Source: Heterobasidion occidentale
Taxonomy: Eukaryota; Basidiomycota; Agaricomycetes; Russulales; Bondarzewiaceae
Length of the DNA: 64,000 nt
Assembly: GCA_039111635.1 (NCBI GenBank)
Contig: JBCAQO010000005.1
Coordinates: forward strand, 1,116,001-1,180,000
Direction: 5' to 3'
Shown here one piece after another: positions 61,833-64,000 of this stretch; within the stretch, counting starts at the first letter, position 1; each line of letters opens with the position of its first letter. A model generated the notes under the pieces. The model did no database searches. It was not told the DNA's origin and was given only the letters and a program-made list of their open reading frames with translations. A program made the translations under genes and the position numbers.

Positions 61833-64000
61833 TCAGAACCAGGGGATGTACACCTCGTCATCTTCATCAGGTTGAACGGGTCCGTCGCGGTCGCGATCAG
61901 GTTGACGACGGTCTGCACGACGGGCGTCTGCATCGTGCCGAGGGTGTTCGGGTTGAGGGCCTGTGGAGGGAAGGTGCGGCACAGTAAAAGATAGACGGAT
62001 AAAATGGTGATGAAGATGGGAGATGAAAATGAAAATGAAAATGATTTTTTTTGAGATTTTAAGAAAAAAACCAAGGTGAAAGTGGAAGTGAAAACAAAAG
62101 AGGGCGTCAGGTCAGCGGGCGGGGGTTACGAGGGTGAGGCTGAACGGGGCACGCACCGTCTCGCGCTCGACCTTGCACGCCATCGTCTCGGCGCGCTTGA
62201 CGACGCCGTCGATGTTCTGTGCGACGTTCTGCCGGAAGGAGAGGTCGAACATCCACGGCTTGTGGCGCCCGTGGAGCCACGTCATCACCTCGTCGCGCGC
62301 GAACAGGCACAACTGCTGCTCGAGGTCGAACTGCGCGCGGGGTCAGCGGTCAGCGGGCGGTGCAGGGAGAATGGGGAGAGAGCTGGGGCGGGAACGTACC
62401 TCTGGCTCGGTGAGGCTGCGGCCCATGGCCATGAGCGCCGACGTGAGGATGCCCTCGGTGTAGATGGGCCCGACGAAGTGCTGCATGTTCGGCGTGAAGC
62501 GGAACGGCACGACGTCGTTGGACGCGAACACGGGCGCGTTGCTCGCGACGCCTGTGGGGGGCGTCCGCGCCGTCAGCATCTCGCGGCTGGTTTCAGAGTG
62601 AGAGTGTACGCACCTGGCAGGACCTCGCTCATGGAGATCAGGCCCGTCCGGCGCGAGATGTGGAACCGCGCGGGCAGGCGGCTCGTCAAGCACAGGATGT
62701 ACGTCATGAAGCTCGTCGCGGCGACCTGGAGCGCGAACTGCTTGCGCATCCGCCAGAGCTCGCTCGGGCCGTCCATCGTGCGGATCATGTACTGCGCGGC
62801 GGGAGACAGACAGGGGTGAGCTCCGTGCAGACGTTCTGCATTCCCTGTGGACGCACCTGCGTGATCACTGTCTCGGGCACCATGTGTGTCATGACGTCGT
62901 CCAGGATATGCTTTTTGAGCGTGAAAAACTCGTGCCGGGAGGGCTGAATGATGATAAAGGGTCAGAAATGTACGAAATGACATGCCGATCAGAACGGACC
63001 ATCCGTTGATTCTCCTCCTTGAAGTCGCGCAGCACCGTCTTGACCTTCTCGCCGGGAACCAGGATAGGGTCCTCTCGCGCGATGTTGGCGCTCTCGCAGA
63101 ACTGATCGTAGATATCCCCAAATGTGACGTAGGACGAATCATTCTGTAGCAGGCGCAGGTTCGTGCTGCAGGCGATGGCAGCTGGAATGTGGAACGTTAG
63201 ATTCCGCTTCCGAGACTCCTTCTTACGACTGAGGATACTGGTTTGGGTTTAATCAGTGACAAAGTTGAATGGCAGACTTCGAAAGGACACCCACTTATTG
63301 AAAGTCCGGAAGATCTGCAAGACTCTCTCCTCTCGTCGAATGTGTCTGCCCGAAGGCAACTGGACATTGAAAGACACACGAGAGTTGTCCGTACCATGGA
63401 TCGTAAAACGTCTCCAGCAGTACCCGTGAGAGCGACAGTTTTCGAACTTGGGTCCAAACTTGAGGATCTTGGCAAAGTTCTGGTTGCTATCCTTGTCCTA
63501 AGATCCGAGATCCGATCTGAACAACAGCTGTCTCGCATAGCCACAGCTCACGTACCTCTGTATATTGCCCAGGGATCTCGATGTCGTCAAATTTGGCGTA
63601 TTGAAACTCCGTCAGATAATGACTGAGCAAGTCGAGCGGCTGTATGCGAGGTCGGGAGTCGAGGTACTTCTCATAACGGTCCCGCCATTGTTGCAGTCGA
63701 CGGATGTACTCGTGGTGCGTTGGCTTGCTCTTTAGGAAGTCTTCTTCGTAATCAGCCTGTAGTTGTGTTGAATATAGGCCACGGGAGAGTTATGTGTTTC
63801 GTTGTACATACCCGAGCCTGACCGGTCAAGTTGCTCGTCATTCTGTTCAGGTAGGCGACCGTGGCGGGACTCAATTGACCGTCGTCTTCGAGAACATTGA
63901 TTCGCATCGCGTATTGCTGTTTGCATTGTTGATAAGCTTGGTAGCCTCCGAGTAGGGTTGAAAGCAACTTACCTGCATCGCGTCCAGAAGCAACATGCAC
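61833..64000 (-). CDS. TRA1: TRA1/TRRAP, C-terminal part (pseudokinase and FATC), partial
   Basis: Tra1 is the huge PIKK-related scaffold of SAGA and NuA4 that binds activators. Only the last exons are in the window; the gene continues beyond 64000. Read leftward: YAMRINVLEDDGQLSPATVA, LTGQAR, ADYEEDFLKSKPTHHEYIRR, RPRIQPLDLLSHYLTEF, ILKFGPKFENCRSHGYCWRR, ILSRKKESRKRNLTFHIPAA, TFGDIYDQFCESANIARED, MIRTMDGPSELWRMRKQFAL, LCLTSRLPARFHISRRTGLI, LTPNMQHFVGPIYTEGILTS, FDLEQQLCLFARDEVMTWLH. The FATC end is TEVYIPWF. The normal catalytic-loop Asp and DFG residues of PIKKs are absent, as in all TRRAP proteins. One base is missing near 61856, just before the last residues. The intron at 61961-62156 is 196 bases, long for this genome. 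Confidence 0.95.

Overview
The window is nuclear DNA of a filamentous basidiomycete, most likely an Agaricomycete. The evidence is dense genes on both strands, many short introns (mostly 50-65 bases, GT-AG with a few GC-AG), short intergenic spaces, and typical Agaricomycete families: BTB/POZ proteins with a C-terminal Cys pair, F-box/LRR proteins, a GH71 alpha-1,3-glucanase and an RGS-domain membrane protein. I see no virus, transposon, CRISPR, rRNA or tRNA gene.

Layout. 1-5735 is a small cluster of BTB and F-box genes: the tail of one BTB gene, a second BTB gene, an F-box/LRR gene and a third BTB gene. 6329-13606 holds MON1 (Rab7 GEF subunit), a NudC/CS-domain protein (NUDCD1 type) and a PP2C phosphatase. 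14207-19811 holds a large disordered protein with a short Scm3-like motif, divergent from a secreted GH71 enzyme. 20087-32919 is a housekeeping block: DEAH helicase ECM16/DHX37, SEN1, translin and mitochondrial ribosomal protein mS41. 33219-35719 is an MFS sugar transporter with a 12-base microexon. 36906-45708 holds BUD22, tubulin cofactor D and V-ATPase subunit B. 47998-59686 holds a Tcp11-domain protein, a single-pass membrane protein, an intronless acidic F-box protein and an RGS-domain membrane protein. The window ends inside TRA1 (61833 to beyond 64000). Two long GC-rich or low-complexity gaps (54284-57454, 59687-61832) carry no gene I can support.

The genes do not form one pathway. Ribosome biogenesis and RNA metabolism are well represented (ECM16, BUD22, SEN1, mS41, translin), as are membrane traffic and vacuole function (MON1, VMA2). 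Divergent pairs (SEN1/translin, BUD22/cofactor D, the Scm3-like gene/GH71, BTB/MON1) share short promoters.

The most striking property is that about half of the conserved genes are broken in frame, nearly always by exactly one missing base, often in a homopolymer, while the protein on both sides stays well conserved. Most of these are probably consensus errors of the assembly rather than biology. Products below are therefore described across the breaks, and break positions are given.
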